Source of the DNA: JBAXGE01 sp044344145
GTDB lineage: Bacteria; Planctomycetota; Phycisphaerae; WQYP01
Direction: 5' to 3'
NCBI GenBank assembly: GCA_044344145.1
Contig: JBIJDM010000073.1
Location: 1-11,373, forward strand
Length of the DNA stretch: 11,373 nt
Below, in pieces: positions 1 through 7,142 of this stretch. Made by a program: the position numbers and the translations under genes. Position 1 is the first letter of the stretch, and every line of letters begins with the position of its first letter. The notes beneath the pieces are model-generated. The model saw only the letters and a program-made list of their open reading frames with translations. It did not search any database and was not told the origin of the DNA.

Positions 1-1084
1 CGTGTTGCAGGAAGCCAACATCCCCGCCGAGGTGCGCCGGTATCACGCCGCGATTGTCTCGCGTATCAAGATTCTCAGCCATCTGGACATCGCGGAAAAG
101 CGCCTGCCTCAGGATGGCCGTATCCGGGTGAAAATCGCCGGCCGGGAAATTGATCTGCGCGTTTCGGTCATCCCCATGATTCACGGCGAAGCGGTGGTGC
201 TGCGCATTCTCGACCGCGGCGATGCCCGGTATGGTCTGGAATATCTGGGTATGGCCCCGGAAGACGGCGCCCGCTTTGAACGCATCCTCGATCTGCCCCA
301 TGGCATCGTGCTGGTCACCGGGCCGACCGGCTCGGGTAAAACCACCACGCTGTATGCGGCACTGACGCATATCAATGATGTCGAACGCAAAATTATCACC
401 GTCGAAGACCCCGTGGAATATCAGTTGCGCGGAATCAATCAAATTCAGGTGAATACCAAGACCGGCTTGTCTTTCGCCAGCAGTTTGCGGGCGATTCTGC
501 GGCATGACCCCGATGTGGTGCTGATCGGGGAAATCCGCGACCGCGAGACGGCGGAAATTGCCGTGCAGGCGTCGCTGACCGGGCATTTGGTGTTCTCCAC
601 CCTGCATACCAACGATGCCCCTGGCGCGGTCACGCGTCTGGTGGATATGGGCGTCGAGCCGTATCTGGTTTCGTCCTCGCTGGAAATGGTGGTGGCCCAA
701 CGGCTAGTCCGCGTGATTTGTAAACACTGCAAAGAACCCACGCCCGTGGCGGACTATGAGGCCATGTGCAAAGAATTCGGCCATCTGGTGCCCGCAACGG
801 TTTATCAGGGCCGCGGCTGCCGGCAGTGTCAGGGCACCGGGTTCCGGGGCCGGACCGGTATTTTCGAACTCATGCCCGTAACTGAAGAAATCCGCGCCAT
901 GACCATGGAACGCGCCTCGGTGGACCGGGTGCGCCGCAAAGCGATGCAACAGGGGATGCGCAGTCTGCGCGATGACGGCTGGCGGTTGGTGCGCGCGGGT
1001 GTGACCACGATCCAGGAAGTGGTGCGTTCGACCAAAGATGAACTTTTGGCCAAGTCCGGCGCGGCGGGAGGGGCTGCCCCGTAA
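1..1084 (+). CDS. gspE: Type II secretion ATPase GspE (5'-truncated by window edge)
   Basis: Cytoplasmic hexameric ATPase that powers pseudopilus assembly in the T2SS. About 360 C-terminal residues are visible. The family is usually 500-600 residues, so the N-terminal domains that bind GspL and part of the N2E domain lie upstream of the window. Numbering from the first full codon at position 2, the protein shows the Walker A motif GPTGSGKT (107-114), the Asp box ITVEDPVEY (132-140), the Walker B region DPDVVLIGEIRD (169-180) and the His box TGHLVFSTLHTND (193-205). Two CxxC pairs, CKHC (240-243) and CRQC (273-276), form the tetracysteine zinc module typical of GspE/PilB. All catalytic motifs look intact. 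PilB of type IV pili is the close alternative, but the downstream gspG with its calcium-loop C-terminus and the gspK gene identify this as T2SS. The true start is not visible. Confidence 0.96.
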   Translation, partial: VLQEANIPAEVRRYHAAIVSRIKILSHLDIAEKRLPQDGRIRVKIAGREIDLRVSVIPMIHGEAVVLRILDRGDARYGLEYLGMAPEDGARFERILDLPHGIVLVTGPTGSGKTTTLYAALTHINDVERKIITVEDPVEYQLRGINQIQVNTKTGLSFASSLRAILRHDPDVVLIGEIRDRETAEIAVQASLTGHLVFSTLHTNDAPGAVTRLVDMGVEPYLVSSSLEMVVAQRLVRVICKHCKEPTPVADYEAMCKEFGHLVPATVYQGRGCRQCQGTGFRGRTGIFELMPVTEEIRAMTMERASVDRVRRKAMQQGMRSLRDDGWRLVRAGVTTIQEVVRSTKDELLAKSGAAGGAAP

Positions 1085-1099
1085 CGGGTGGTCATAACC

Positions 1100-2326
1100 A
1101 TGACGATGTATCGCTATACCGCAGTCGGAACCGATGGCCGCAGCGTGACGGGTCTGCTGCCCGCCGACAATCGCAGCGCCGCGTTCGCCGCCGTGGTGGG
1201 CAAGGGGCTGCAGCCGGTGGCCATTCAGGAACAGTCGGCCCACGCCGCGCGGCGCGAAGTCAAAACCGCCCATGAACCCAATCTGGGCCGTGTCAGTATG
1301 CGGCAGGTGGAAAACTTCACCCGTGAGTTGGCCAGTCTGCTGGCCGGCGGGGTGCCTCTGGCCCGGGGACTTTTCCTGCTGCGCCGGCAATCCAATTCCC
1401 CCGCCGCGCAGCAATTATGGAGCCAGATTCACGATTCGGTGGTGGACGGAACTCCGCTGGCCGATGCGCTGGCCGTGCACCCCCGGCAATTTTCCAATGT
1501 TTACGTCGCCATGGTACGGGCTGGGGAAACCGGCGGTTTTTTGGATCTGGTGCTGCAACAAATCGCCGATCTGCGGACGCGCGAGCAGGAGTTGCTGGGC
1601 AAAGTCAAAACCGCGATGGTCTATCCGTGTGTGCTGGCCACGCTGGCGGTCAGTGTGCTGATTTTCCTGATGACGTTTTTCATCCCCAAATTTTCCACCA
1701 TCTTTGCCGACTTCGGCGGTGAGTTGCCCGCGTTGACACGTTTTATCATGGCCTGCAGCGGGGTGATCACCTCGTATGGGCCATTTGTCGCGGTGGCCGT
1801 GGTGATTCTGGCCCTGGTGTTGCGGCGTTATCTGGGTACCGATGCGGGCAAACGCAAGGCCGAACAAATCATCCTCAGCGCCCCGATACTGGGCCGGGTG
1901 GTGGCCTTCTTTGCGATGGTCCGGTTCTGCCGGATGCTGGGGACCCTGCTGGGCGCAGGCGTGCCGTTGGTCAATTCGCTGCGCGTGGCCAAGGAGGCCA
2001 TCGGCAATCAGACGCTGGCCGACACGGTCAGCCAAGGGATCGAGGATGTGCAGCGCGGGGAATCGCTGGCCCGGGCTTTGGGCGCGGCGGAAAAATTGTT
2101 CCCCCCCACCGTGGTGGAAATGATTGCCATCGCGGAGGAAACCGGCCGGCTGGATAAAGAACTGGTGCGGCTGGCCACGGCGTATGAAGCTGATCTGGAT
2201 CGGCAGCTACGCATGGTAGTGGCCTTGGCCGAACCGTTGATGCTGATGATTATGGCCGCGCTGATTGGCACGGTCGTGGTGGGCATGTTGCTGCCCATCT
2301 TTAATTTGCAGGATTTAATCAAGTAA
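1100..2326 (+). CDS. gspF: Type II secretion inner-membrane platform protein GspF
   Basis: Polytopic inner-membrane protein around which the pseudopilus is thought to assemble, contacting GspE and GspL. The 408-residue product has the usual family length and two T2SSF repeats. The first (about 67-192) contains AGGVPLARGL and MVRAGETGG; the second (about 270-392) contains LLGAGVPLVNSL and IAEETGRLD, the matching positions of the repeat. Three membrane segments are visible at about 176-197, 226-244 and 375-400. The start is uncertain. ATG 1100 or ATG 1106 gives the usual family N-terminus (MYRYTAVGTDGR) and is preceded by a weak GGTGG, whereas a GTG at 1088 would add four residues. It follows gspE after 15 nt. 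PilC of type IV pili is the homologous alternative, made unlikely by the neighbouring gsp genes. Confidence 0.96.
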   Translation: MTMYRYTAVGTDGRSVTGLLPADNRSAAFAAVVGKGLQPVAIQEQSAHAARREVKTAHEPNLGRVSMRQVENFTRELASLLAGGVPLARGLFLLRRQSNSPAAQQLWSQIHDSVVDGTPLADALAVHPRQFSNVYVAMVRAGETGGFLDLVLQQIADLRTREQELLGKVKTAMVYPCVLATLAVSVLIFLMTFFIPKFSTIFADFGGELPALTRFIMACSGVITSYGPFVAVAVVILALVLRRYLGTDAGKRKAEQIILSAPILGRVVAFFAMVRFCRMLGTLLGAGVPLVNSLRVAKEAIGNQTLADTVSQGIEDVQRGESLARALGAAEKLFPPTVVEMIAIAEETGRLDKELVRLATAYEADLDRQLRMVVALAEPLMLMIMAALIGTVVVGMLLPIFNLQDLIK

Positions 2327-2341
2327 GCCGGCAAGCCCGGC
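2327..2341 (+). other. Small hairpin between gspF and gspG
   Basis: Directly after the gspF stop codon, GCCGG and CCGGC form a perfect 5-bp stem around a 5-nt loop (CAAGC). No T-tract follows, so this does not look like an intrinsic terminator. It sits 9 nt before the strong gspG ribosome binding site. It could stabilise the 5' end of a processed gspG message, since the major pseudopilin is needed in great excess over GspE and GspF, but this is inference from position and could be chance in GC-rich DNA. Confidence 0.3.
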
Positions 2342-2349
2342 ACGCTACG

Positions 2350-2355
2350 AAGGAG
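2350..2355 (+). promoter_or_regulatory. Strong ribosome binding site of gspG
   Basis: A perfect AAGGAG lies 6 nt before the ATG at 2362. Together with the matching site before gspD, this is the best Shine-Dalgarno sequence in the operon, in keeping with the high expected copy number of the major pseudopilin. It fixes the gspG start. Confidence 0.8.
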
Positions 2356-2361
2356 CAGGTT

Positions 2362-2790
2362 ATGCAGTTACGCCGTCGCATCCGTAAACCCCTCGGTTTT
2401 ACTCTGGTCGAGCTGTTGCTCGTACTGGTCATTCTCGGCATTCTGGCCGCGGTGGTCATACCCAAATTCACCGGCCGGTCCAAGGACGCCCGGATTGCCG
2501 CGGCCAGGACGGATATCTCCAATATCGGTACGGCTCTGGATGCCTTTGAAGTGGATATCGGCCATTACCCCAAGACCGAAGAGGGCTTGCAGGCATTGCT
2601 GGAAAACTCCGCCAGCAATGGCAGTTGGAAGGGCCCGTATTTGAAGAAAGGCCTGCCCAAAGACCCCTGGGGCAATGCCTATAACTACGTCGCCCCGGGT
2701 ACCCACGGCGACTATGACCTGTCGTCGAACGGGCCCGATGGCGTCGAAGGTGGCGACGATGATATTGTCAGTTGGTCCGACAGCAAGTAA
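2362..2790 (+). CDS. gspG: Major pseudopilin GspG
   Basis: Main subunit of the T2SS pseudopilus, processed by a prepilin peptidase and assembled from the inner membrane into the periplasm. The 142-residue precursor begins with a short basic leader and the class III cleavage site LG/FTLVELL (cut after Gly12), with Glu17 at mature +5 and a hydrophobic helix to about residue 33. The C-terminal domain has the family signatures GHYPKTEEGLQALL (67-80) and DPWGNAYNY (101-109). The acidic loop SSNGPDGVEGGDDDIVSW (121-138) is the known calcium-binding region of GspG. Length and all hallmarks are normal. The calcium loop distinguishes it from type IV pilins. It lies 35 nt after gspF and before the minor pseudopilin genes. 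Confidence 0.97.
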   Translation: MQLRRRIRKPLGFTLVELLLVLVILGILAAVVIPKFTGRSKDARIAAARTDISNIGTALDAFEVDIGHYPKTEEGLQALLENSASNGSWKGPYLKKGLPKDPWGNAYNYVAPGTHGDYDLSSNGPDGVEGGDDDIVSWSDSK

Positions 2791-2809
2791 CTCCTGTGTG
2801 TGAGTGACG

Positions 2810-3292
2810 ATGACCCGGCCCCGCATATTTTCTGCTTTCACCCTGCTGGAGCTGGTGCTGGTGCTGGCCCTGATCAGTCTGGTGATGCTGGCCTCGGCGC
2901 CCTCGCTGGCGCGCTGGAGTCAGGGGCAGGGCACACGCAATGCGGCAGAGCAATTCGTCGCGCTGACGCGGTGGACGCGCAGCCGCGCCATCACCGAAGG
3001 GATCACACACCGCATTCATCTGCAGGCCAGTACCGGCAAGTGGTGGGTGACGCAGGCGGAAGACGACCACGCCAGCCCACTGCCCACGCGGCTCCAGCCC
3101 ATGCCCGAGAATGTGCGCTTTGAAACCGACGCCCCGCTCGAAAATGGTGTGGCCATCATTGATTTTGATCCCAGTGGTCGCAGTGTCACCGCCCAAGTGG
3201 TCTTCAGCGGTCAGCGTGGCGAGACGATCACCGTGGGGTGCCCGTCCGCGTATGACTTGTATCGCATACTACCCGCTGCGGAGGGACGCTGA
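2810..3292 (+). CDS. gspH: Minor pseudopilin GspH
   Basis: Minor pseudopilin expected to link the GspI-J-K tip complex to the GspG filament. The 160-residue product has a class III leader RPRIFSA/FTLLELVLV, with Phe at +1 and Glu14 at +5, a hydrophobic helix to about residue 30, and a variable beta-rich C-terminal domain. Residue -1 is Ala instead of the near-invariant Gly. The start is ambiguous: ATG 2810 is used here, and GTG 2804 would add two residues. Neither has a good Shine-Dalgarno. The TRSRAITEGITHRIHLQ stretch (about 55-71) resembles the 'aR..Ai..g..v.l' pattern of the GspH/FimT family. The family call rests on this pattern and on its place between gspG and gspI. The last base of the stop overlaps the gspI ATG. 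Confidence 0.85.
   Translation: MTRPRIFSAFTLLELVLVLALISLVMLASAPSLARWSQGQGTRNAAEQFVALTRWTRSRAITEGITHRIHLQASTGKWWVTQAEDDHASPLPTRLQPMPENVRFETDAPLENGVAIIDFDPSGRSVTAQVVFSGQRGETITVGCPSAYDLYRILPAAEGR
3280..3285 (+). promoter_or_regulatory. Ribosome binding site of gspI inside gspH
   Basis: GGAGGG lies within the last codons of gspH, 6 nt before the ATG at 3292. It supports 3292 over the in-frame ATG at 3301 as the gspI start. Confidence 0.65.
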
Positions 3293-3702
3293 TGGCTTTA
3301 ATGACAGCCCATCATCCCCCCACCCCGCCGCGCGGGGTCACCCTGATCGAAGTGCTGGTGGCCATGCTGGTTTTGTCCATCGTGCTGCCGGTGGCGATGC
3401 ACGGCATGAGCCTGATCACCAATGCCGCCAGTCTGGCCCGGCAGCGCACGCAGGCCACCACGCTGGCCCAGAGCAAGCTCAACGAATTGATGATTACCGG
3501 CGGGTGGCGCAATGGCGCCCAGTCCGGCGCGTTCGCCGAACCCTGGCAGGAATACCAGTGGCGCATGGCCAGTGAAAGTTGGGAAGCACCCATGAGTCTG
3601 GCCAGCGGCAAGGCGCTGGAGCACATACTCCTTGAGGTCACAAACCGTATCAGGTGGCGCTGGATACGCTGGTCTATGACGATGGCAGCAGCAGCGGACT
3701 GA
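3292..3702 (+). CDS. gspI: Minor pseudopilin GspI, apparently frameshifted near its 3' end
   Basis: Minor pseudopilin of the tip complex, known in other systems to nucleate with GspJ and GspK. The leader PPRG/VTLIEVLVAMLVLS has Gly15 at -1, Val at +1 and Glu20 at +5, followed by the typical AQSKLNELM helix (about 60-67), both usual for GspI. As read, the frame gives 136 residues and ends at TGA 3700-3702 with an odd Trp/Arg-rich tail (RWRWIRW then MTMAAAAD). The -1 frame from about 3636 gives a far more pilin-like end (YQVALDTLVYDDGSSSG...) and stops at TGA 3720-3722, overlapping the gspJ ATG by 4 nt. One missing base between about 3636 and 3650 explains this, for example one T lost from CGTTAT. 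The restored protein would be about 143 residues. Sequencing error, a real mutation and frameshifting cannot be told apart here. Confidence 0.85.
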   Translation: MALMTAHHPPTPPRGVTLIEVLVAMLVLSIVLPVAMHGMSLITNAASLARQRTQATTLAQSKLNELMITGGWRNGAQSGAFAEPWQEYQWRMASESWEAPMSLASGKALEHILLEVTNRIRWRWIRWSMTMAAAAD

Positions 3703-3722
3703 GCGGAGGGTTGACCCAATGA
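3636..3722 (+). other. Displaced C-terminal coding segment of gspI (-1 frame)
   Basis: This frame is closed upstream by a TGA at 3633-3635 and has no start codon of its own. From 3648 it encodes YQVALDTLVYDDGSSSG and further small residues, ending at 3722. Val-Ala-Leu-Asp-Thr-Leu-Val-Tyr is a plausible terminal beta strand of GspI, unlike the Trp/Arg-rich alternative. The segment also contains the gspJ ribosome binding site (GGAGGG 3705-3710). It is best read as the true end of gspI, separated by a single-base frameshift. Confidence 0.75.
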
Positions 3723-4414
3723 GCCAACGCCAACGCCGCGCCTTTACGCTGCTGGAATTGCTTCTGGCGCTGACCATGATGGTGGTGATCGCCACCGCAC
3801 TGGGGGCCAGCATCTACACCGCCTACCGGGCCAAAACCAGCGCGGAAGAAGCCGTCGCGGCGAATCGCGCCTCGAGTCTGGCGATTGATATTCTGGCCCA
3901 GGAACTGGGCCATTGCCTGCCCCCCACGGCCAACAGTTCACAGGGCGGCTTCACGATTATCGGGCTGGGCAACAGCGGCAATATCATCGGGGCGTTCACG
4001 GGTACGGCGGAAGCGGTGACCTTTTCCGCCGCCGGGGCCGAACCGTATGCCACGCTGACCCATGATGTGCGTGAGATCGAATACGCCCTGACCACCGACA
4101 ACGAAACGCAGGGCCAGATGCTGGTGCGGCGCGTCCGTACCAACCAACTCGCCCCGGTCATTGAAACCCCGCCCGAAGATGTCATCTGTCATGATGTGAT
4201 CAGCTTCCAACTGCGCTACACCGATGGCGCCAGTTGGTATGACGCTTGGGACTCCACCCAAAAGAATAACGCCCTGCCCATCGCGGTGGAGCTAACTTTG
4301 GAACTTGCCCCCGCGCCCAGCAAACGCGGCACGAACAGCATCAATCAGCGGGTCGTGATGATGATTCCGATTACCTGCGGTGTCAGCAGCGCCAGTACTA
4401 CGGGGGGGTTGTGA
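3719..4414 (+). CDS. gspJ: Minor pseudopilin GspJ
   Basis: Minor pseudopilin that forms the tip trimer with GspI and GspK. The 231-residue product has the leader RQRRA/FTLLELLLALT, with Ala8 at -1 (not Gly) and Glu13 at +5, then a hydrophobic helix to about residue 32. The C-terminal half holds the typical GspJ pattern VISFQLRYTDGASWYDAWDS (about 160-179) followed by NALPIAVELTLEL, matching the family's 'l.l.Y.dg..W...W......lP.avrl.l' arrangement. GGAGGG at 3705-3710, 8 nt upstream, fixes the start at 3719. The ATG overlaps the stop of the restored gspI frame (ATGA). Length is in the usual range. Confidence 0.93.
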   Translation: MSQRQRRAFTLLELLLALTMMVVIATALGASIYTAYRAKTSAEEAVAANRASSLAIDILAQELGHCLPPTANSSQGGFTIIGLGNSGNIIGAFTGTAEAVTFSAAGAEPYATLTHDVREIEYALTTDNETQGQMLVRRVRTNQLAPVIETPPEDVICHDVISFQLRYTDGASWYDAWDSTQKNNALPIAVELTLELAPAPSKRGTNSINQRVVMMIPITCGVSSASTTGGL

Positions 4415-5766
4415 TGTATCCCAATCATCATCCCCGGGGCAGCGCCTTTATCACCACCTTGTGGGTGATCACCGCGCTGGCGGCGCTGGTCCTGACGCTG
4501 GCCGGTACCATGCGGGTGGAAACCCAGGCCAGCGCCAACCGGATGGCCGCAGCCCAGGCGGAAGCAGCGCTGCGTGGGGCGGAGCAATTTGTCCTCGCCG
4601 CGGTGCAGGCTGAAGTCACCACGCCCGGCACGCTGGCCAACGTCAACATGGAAGACATGACTATCGGCACGGCCCATGTTTGGATCATAAAGCCCGACGT
4701 GGAAGACGCGGGCACACTGGCCTATGGCCTGACTGACGAATGTGGCAAGCTTAATATCAATTTTGCCACCCCCGAAATGCTGGCGGGCTTGCCCGACATC
4801 ACGCAGGATGTGGTGGACAGCATCGTGGACTGGCGCGACCCCGACAGCACGCCGGGCGCGGAAGGGGCGGAAGACCCCTACTACCTCGCGCTGGCGGAAC
4901 CCTACCATTGTAAGAACACCATATTTGAAACCCCTGAAGAACTGCTGCTGGTCAAAGGCGTGACGCTGGATCTGCTCTACGGGGCTGATCGCACCCGCGA
5001 AGGCTGGCTGGATGATAACGAACTCACCCGCGCCGCCAGCAGCACCAGCACCCTGACCGTGGGCAATACCTCACCCCGGGGCATTATGCCCTATCTGACG
5101 GTGTATCGTCCCACCGCCACAACTTCCAGCACCAGTGGCGTGGCCGATGTCAACGCCAATAATTCCAATCCTCTGCGTCAGGCCCTCAGCCCCACGCTGG
5201 GCAGCACCCGCACGGAGGAAATCGTCGGCCTGACCCGGCTGGGCCGACCCTACAACAGCGTCTTCGACTGGGCCGCCCGCGTGAATCTCACCAGTGCGGA
5301 ATTTGCCAAAGTCAGCAGCAAAGTCACCGCCAATTTTCCCGGCAGTCAGGCCATCGCCAAACTGAACATCAACACCGCCGCCAAGCAGACGTTGATGTGT
5401 CTCCCCGGGTGCGATGAGTCCGATGCCAGCGCCATCATCAGCCGTCGGGACGCAAACACCGCCAATCCCGGCGATATCTCCTGGTTGCTGGATGTCCTCA
5501 GCAAAGAAAAAATCAGCAAGGTGGGGGCCTGGGTTACCGGAACCTCGAACATCTATTCCGCCGATATCGTGGCCGTCAGCGATGCCGGCCGGGCGTTCAA
5601 ACGCAGTCACATCGTGGTCAATGGCGGCGTGACGCCGGCACGGATTATTTACCGCCGCGACATGACCGTCCATGGCTGGCCGCTGCCCGACACAATCCGG
5701 ACGGCACTGCGGGCCGGTACAACTGTTTCTACTTCCTCTACCTCCAGTGGAGTCTTAGCACCGTGA
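4414..5766 (+). CDS. gspK: Minor pseudopilin GspK, pseudopilus tip
   Basis: Large minor pseudopilin that caps the pseudopilus in known systems. The 450-residue product begins HHPRG/SAFITTLWVITALAAL. The cleavage site has Gly9 at -1 and no Glu at +5, as is normal for GspK. The extramembrane part shows two helix-hairpin-helix-like segments typical of the T2SSK fold: KLNINFATPEMLAGLPDIT (112-130) with VDSIVDWRDPD (136-144), and KLNINTAAKQTLMCLPGC (316-333). A further FETPEELLLVKGVT segment lies at 171-184. The protein is longer than the roughly 320 residues of proteobacterial GspK. Ser/Thr-rich linkers at about 209-243 and 436-446 account for part of this. The start is ATG 4414 (TGATG overlap with gspJ) or GTG 4411 (GTGA overlap). 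It overlaps gspL by 4 nt. Confidence 0.93.
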   Translation: MYPNHHPRGSAFITTLWVITALAALVLTLAGTMRVETQASANRMAAAQAEAALRGAEQFVLAAVQAEVTTPGTLANVNMEDMTIGTAHVWIIKPDVEDAGTLAYGLTDECGKLNINFATPEMLAGLPDITQDVVDSIVDWRDPDSTPGAEGAEDPYYLALAEPYHCKNTIFETPEELLLVKGVTLDLLYGADRTREGWLDDNELTRAASSTSTLTVGNTSPRGIMPYLTVYRPTATTSSTSGVADVNANNSNPLRQALSPTLGSTRTEEIVGLTRLGRPYNSVFDWAARVNLTSAEFAKVSSKVTANFPGSQAIAKLNINTAAKQTLMCLPGCDESDASAIISRRDANTANPGDISWLLDVLSKEKISKVGAWVTGTSNIYSADIVAVSDAGRAFKRSHIVVNGGVTPARIIYRRDMTVHGWPLPDTIRTALRAGTTVSTSSTSSGVLAP

Positions 5767-7139
5767 AATCCCGTCTCCACAAGATCATCAGCCTTATCCC
5801 CGGCGCCAATGCGCTGACCTTGACCGAGGTCACCCAACACGGCGCCGCGCTCAAAGTGGTGCAAACGGCCACCTTTACCTATCCGGAAGGGGTCACACTG
5901 GCCAACCCGGCAGAGTTAGGGCAGGCCCTGCAGAGCTTTATGCGCCAACGGCAATTTTCCACCCGGCACTGCGTCATGGGCCTGTGGGGCCGGCAGATAC
6001 TGGTCCGCGCCAAAACGATTCCCCCCATGACCGATGCACTGGCCCGCGCGGCGTTGCGGCTGCAGGCCGAAGCAGAATTTACGTACACGGATGAAGGTGG
6101 TTACAATGCTGATTTTATCGGCACCCCCCGGACCGATACGGCCAGTACGATTTTACTGGTCGCCGCGCCGATCCCGCTGGTGGAACAATATCAGACCCTC
6201 GCCAAAGCCGCAGGCCTGCAGTTGACGGGGATCACACTCATCCCGCCGACCCTCATCACCAGCGCTGCAACCGCCGTCTGGCTGATGCCTGATGGTCAGG
6301 GTGGAACCGACCTGATGGTTCAGGCCGACGGCCTGCCTGTGCTCCTGCGGCATCTGCCGGTGGATATCACGCAGGCCGAAGCCATCCCCACGCTGGCCGG
6401 CGACATCCGCCGCAGCCTTGCGGGATTGGCACTGTCGGGTCCGGATACGGAACTGAAATTATGGGATGTTTCTTCCGCTAATGCCGACCTGCTGGCCCAG
6501 CGTTTGGGCATGAAAGCCACGGTTCTACCGATAAGTACACTGGCCGAAACCGCTGACGCCGCGCCCGGCGCGGCGAGTCTGGGGCTGGCCCGCGCGGCGC
6601 TGAGTCCCGCAGGTTTACCGCTGAATTTCGCCCAACCACGATTGGCCGCCCCACCCCCGCCCTCGCGGCGGCGGTTATATACCATTCTGTCTCTGCTGGG
6701 CGTGATTGTGCTATTACTGGTCGGCTGGGCGCTGCTGGAAATGTGGACCCAACAGCAGACGCTGGACGACATCAATACGCGGCTGAAGACCGAGGCAACC
6801 ACTGCGGTGAAGGCGCAACGGCAAGCGGACCAACTCCGACTCGCTCGTTCCTATGGCACCGGCAAGCCGGTTTATCTGGCCTGTCTGCGTGATCTCACCA
6901 ACCTGTTTCCCGATGACGGCGTCATCTGGACGACCAATATCAGTCTGCAAGCCAATATGTCCGGGATGATGACCGGCAAGGCCACCAGCGAAAGTCAGGT
7001 CCGCGCGCTGGTCAAACAAATGATCGAAAGTAAAAAGTTCCTCAATGCCAAAGCCGTGGAGGTACGCGATGCCTCGCGCAACGGCGCGGCCAATGAAAAG
7101 TCTTTCACCATCAGTTACACCTATAAAGCCCCGGAGTAA
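5763..7139 (+). CDS. gspL: Assembly platform protein GspL (PilM-like plus PilN-like)
   Basis: Inner-membrane protein that couples the GspE ATPase to the periplasmic part of the platform. The 458-residue product has a cytoplasmic actin-like (PilM/GspL type) region at about 1-290, a Pro-rich hinge (APPPPSRRR, 296-304), one transmembrane helix (about 305-327), a short charged coiled-coil (about 329-362) and a periplasmic ferredoxin-like PilN-type domain (about 368-456). That last domain has the recognisable order LRDLTNLFPDDGVIWTT, GKATSESQVRALVKQM, then SKKFLNAKAVEV. The start is the GTG at 5763, which overlaps the gspK stop (GTGA) and has GGAG at 5749-5752 about 10 nt upstream. In type IV pili these two halves are usually separate PilM and PilN proteins; the fusion is the normal GspL architecture. 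Confidence 0.88.
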   Translation: MKSRLHKIISLIPGANALTLTEVTQHGAALKVVQTATFTYPEGVTLANPAELGQALQSFMRQRQFSTRHCVMGLWGRQILVRAKTIPPMTDALARAALRLQAEAEFTYTDEGGYNADFIGTPRTDTASTILLVAAPIPLVEQYQTLAKAAGLQLTGITLIPPTLITSAATAVWLMPDGQGGTDLMVQADGLPVLLRHLPVDITQAEAIPTLAGDIRRSLAGLALSGPDTELKLWDVSSANADLLAQRLGMKATVLPISTLAETADAAPGAASLGLARAALSPAGLPLNFAQPRLAAPPPPSRRRLYTILSLLGVIVLLLVGWALLEMWTQQQTLDDINTRLKTEATTAVKAQRQADQLRLARSYGTGKPVYLACLRDLTNLFPDDGVIWTTNISLQANMSGMMTGKATSESQVRALVKQMIESKKFLNAKAVEVRDASRNGAANEKSFTISYTYKAPE

Positions 7140-7142
7140 ACC

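Noticed and set aside
1088..1099. GTG 1088 as the gspF start
   Set aside because: It adds MVIT before the normal family N-terminus. The only better Shine-Dalgarno (1066-1073) is 14 nt away, longer than usual. It remains possible, but the ATG at 1100 or 1106 is preferred.
704..1414. Minus-strand open frame opposite gspE/gspF (about 236 codons)
   Set aside because: It spans the junction of two certain plus-strand genes, has His/Gly/Arg-rich composition and no domain. It is a shadow frame.
1..2326. Type IV pilus (pilB/pilC) instead of T2SS
   Set aside because: The following gspG has a calcium-loop C-terminus and gspK is present. Both are T2SS markers, and no pilT-like retraction ATPase is visible.
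3639..3645. CACAAAC as a -1 slippery heptamer explaining the gspI frameshift
   Set aside because: It does not fit X XXY YYZ, because the P-site codon ACA would re-pair with CAC. I also found no obvious stem directly downstream. A single-base deletion or sequence error is simpler.
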